A stretch of 14,196 bases of DNA, taken from the NCBI GenBank assembly GCA_944391255.1, contig CALXSW010000182.1:1-14196 (forward strand), in the 5' to 3' direction. The translations under genes were made by a program, and so were the position numbers. Below, in pieces: positions 13,934 to 14,196 of the stretch (its first letter is position 1; the number at the start of each line of letters is the position of its first letter). The DNA comes from an uncultured Clostridia bacterium. GTDB taxonomy: Bacteria; Bacillota; Clostridia; UBA1381. The notes beneath the pieces were generated by a model, which had not been told where the DNA came from, ran no database searches, and worked only from the letters and a program-made list of their open reading frames with translations.

Positions 13934-14196
13934 TTATTTAAATATTTCTGAAATAATGTTTTCAAGTCTGTCACTCATAAAATCAGAATCGGATGTTTTA
14001 AGAGAATAAAGGATCATAAAATCAAAATTTCTTCTGGGATCAAGCAATGCCATACCGCATTGCTTGAGCATTGTATTTATACGCCAGCAATGCTCCTCCA
14101 TTTTTTCTTTAGTACTCACATATGGCTCGTCAAATTCATCATAGTCGTTGCGGTCGGCTAAGAAGCCGTCTGTGATAATATATAATATTAAAAGGA
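13934..14196 (-). CDS. Unrecognised protein, C-terminal fragment (5' end outside window)
   Basis: An open frame on the reverse strand runs from the right edge to a TAA at 13934-13936, giving at least 87 residues. A GTG at 14119 could start a 61-residue protein, but the frame stays open upstream with sensible protein (for example ITDGFLADRNDYDEFDEPY), so the gene very probably begins beyond the window. The visible part is rich in acidic residues and looks helical and soluble: KEKMEEHCWRINTMLKQCGM, then LLDPRRNFDFMILYSL, and a polar helix DRLENIISEIFK at the end. I do not recognise the family and assign no function. It converges on sigG across the terminator at 13879-13918 and is therefore not part of the sporulation transcript. 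Confidence 0.7.
   Translation of the reverse strand, partial: LLILYIITDGFLADRNDYDEFDEPYVSTKEKMEEHCWRINTMLKQCGMALLDPRRNFDFMILYSLKTSDSDFMSDRLENIISEIFK

Noticed and set aside
1..14196. CRISPR array, tRNA, prophage or defence system
   Set aside because: No regularly spaced repeats, cloverleaf sequences, phage genes or known defence genes were found on either strand.

Overview
The window is ordinary chromosomal DNA from a spore-forming, low-GC Gram-positive bacterium of the class Clostridia, plausibly a gut or plant-fibre anaerobe. The grounds are the spoIIGA-sigE-sigG sporulation cluster, AGGAGG-type ribosome binding sites, sigma-A-like promoters, a PTS with HPr proteins, and intracellular pectin/galactan-type glycosidases. 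I cannot name the genus. I see no tRNA, rRNA, CRISPR array, transposase or phage gene.

Layout. (1) 1-2567, forward: the 3' end of a 1-phosphofructokinase gene, a fused fructose PTS transporter (EIIA-EIIB-EIIC) and an HPr gene, closed by a hairpin terminator. Fructose is imported as fructose-1-phosphate and converted to fructose-1,6-bisphosphate. (2) 2579-3190: a single GNAT acetyltransferase gene with its own promoter and terminator. (3) 3207-7453: a divergent pair, an AraC-family regulator (reverse) and a 1068-residue DUF5107-like/TPR protein (forward). Between them are two promoters, an 8-bp direct repeat with 21-bp period and a 17-bp palindrome over the forward -10. (4) 7542-10770, reverse: a GH28 polygalacturonase-like gene followed by a GH42 beta-galactosidase gene. 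Both products lack signal peptides, so they probably trim imported pectin side-chain or backbone oligosaccharides in the cytoplasm. A bidirectional terminator separates this operon from the DUF5107 gene. (5) 10870-11293: back-to-back promoters fire the GH28-GH42 operon leftwards and a small HPr-like gene rightwards. (6) 11335-13915: a promoter with Spo0A-like boxes, then spoIIGA, sigE and sigG. SpoIIGA is the protease that activates pro-sigma-E in the mother cell, and sigma-G is the late forespore factor. A 99-bp palindromic, MITE-like element lies between spoIIGA and sigE. (7) 13934-14196, reverse: the C-terminal part of a protein I do not recognise.

There is no obvious new multi-gene system. 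The most interesting points are: two HPr-type proteins with complementary losses (one keeps the catalytic His but lacks the regulatory Ser, the other the reverse); the AraC/DUF5107 pair with a readable control region; the palindromic element inside the spoIIG operon; and a GH28 enzyme with two usually conserved active-site residues changed. All functional statements are inferred from sequence reading without database searches.
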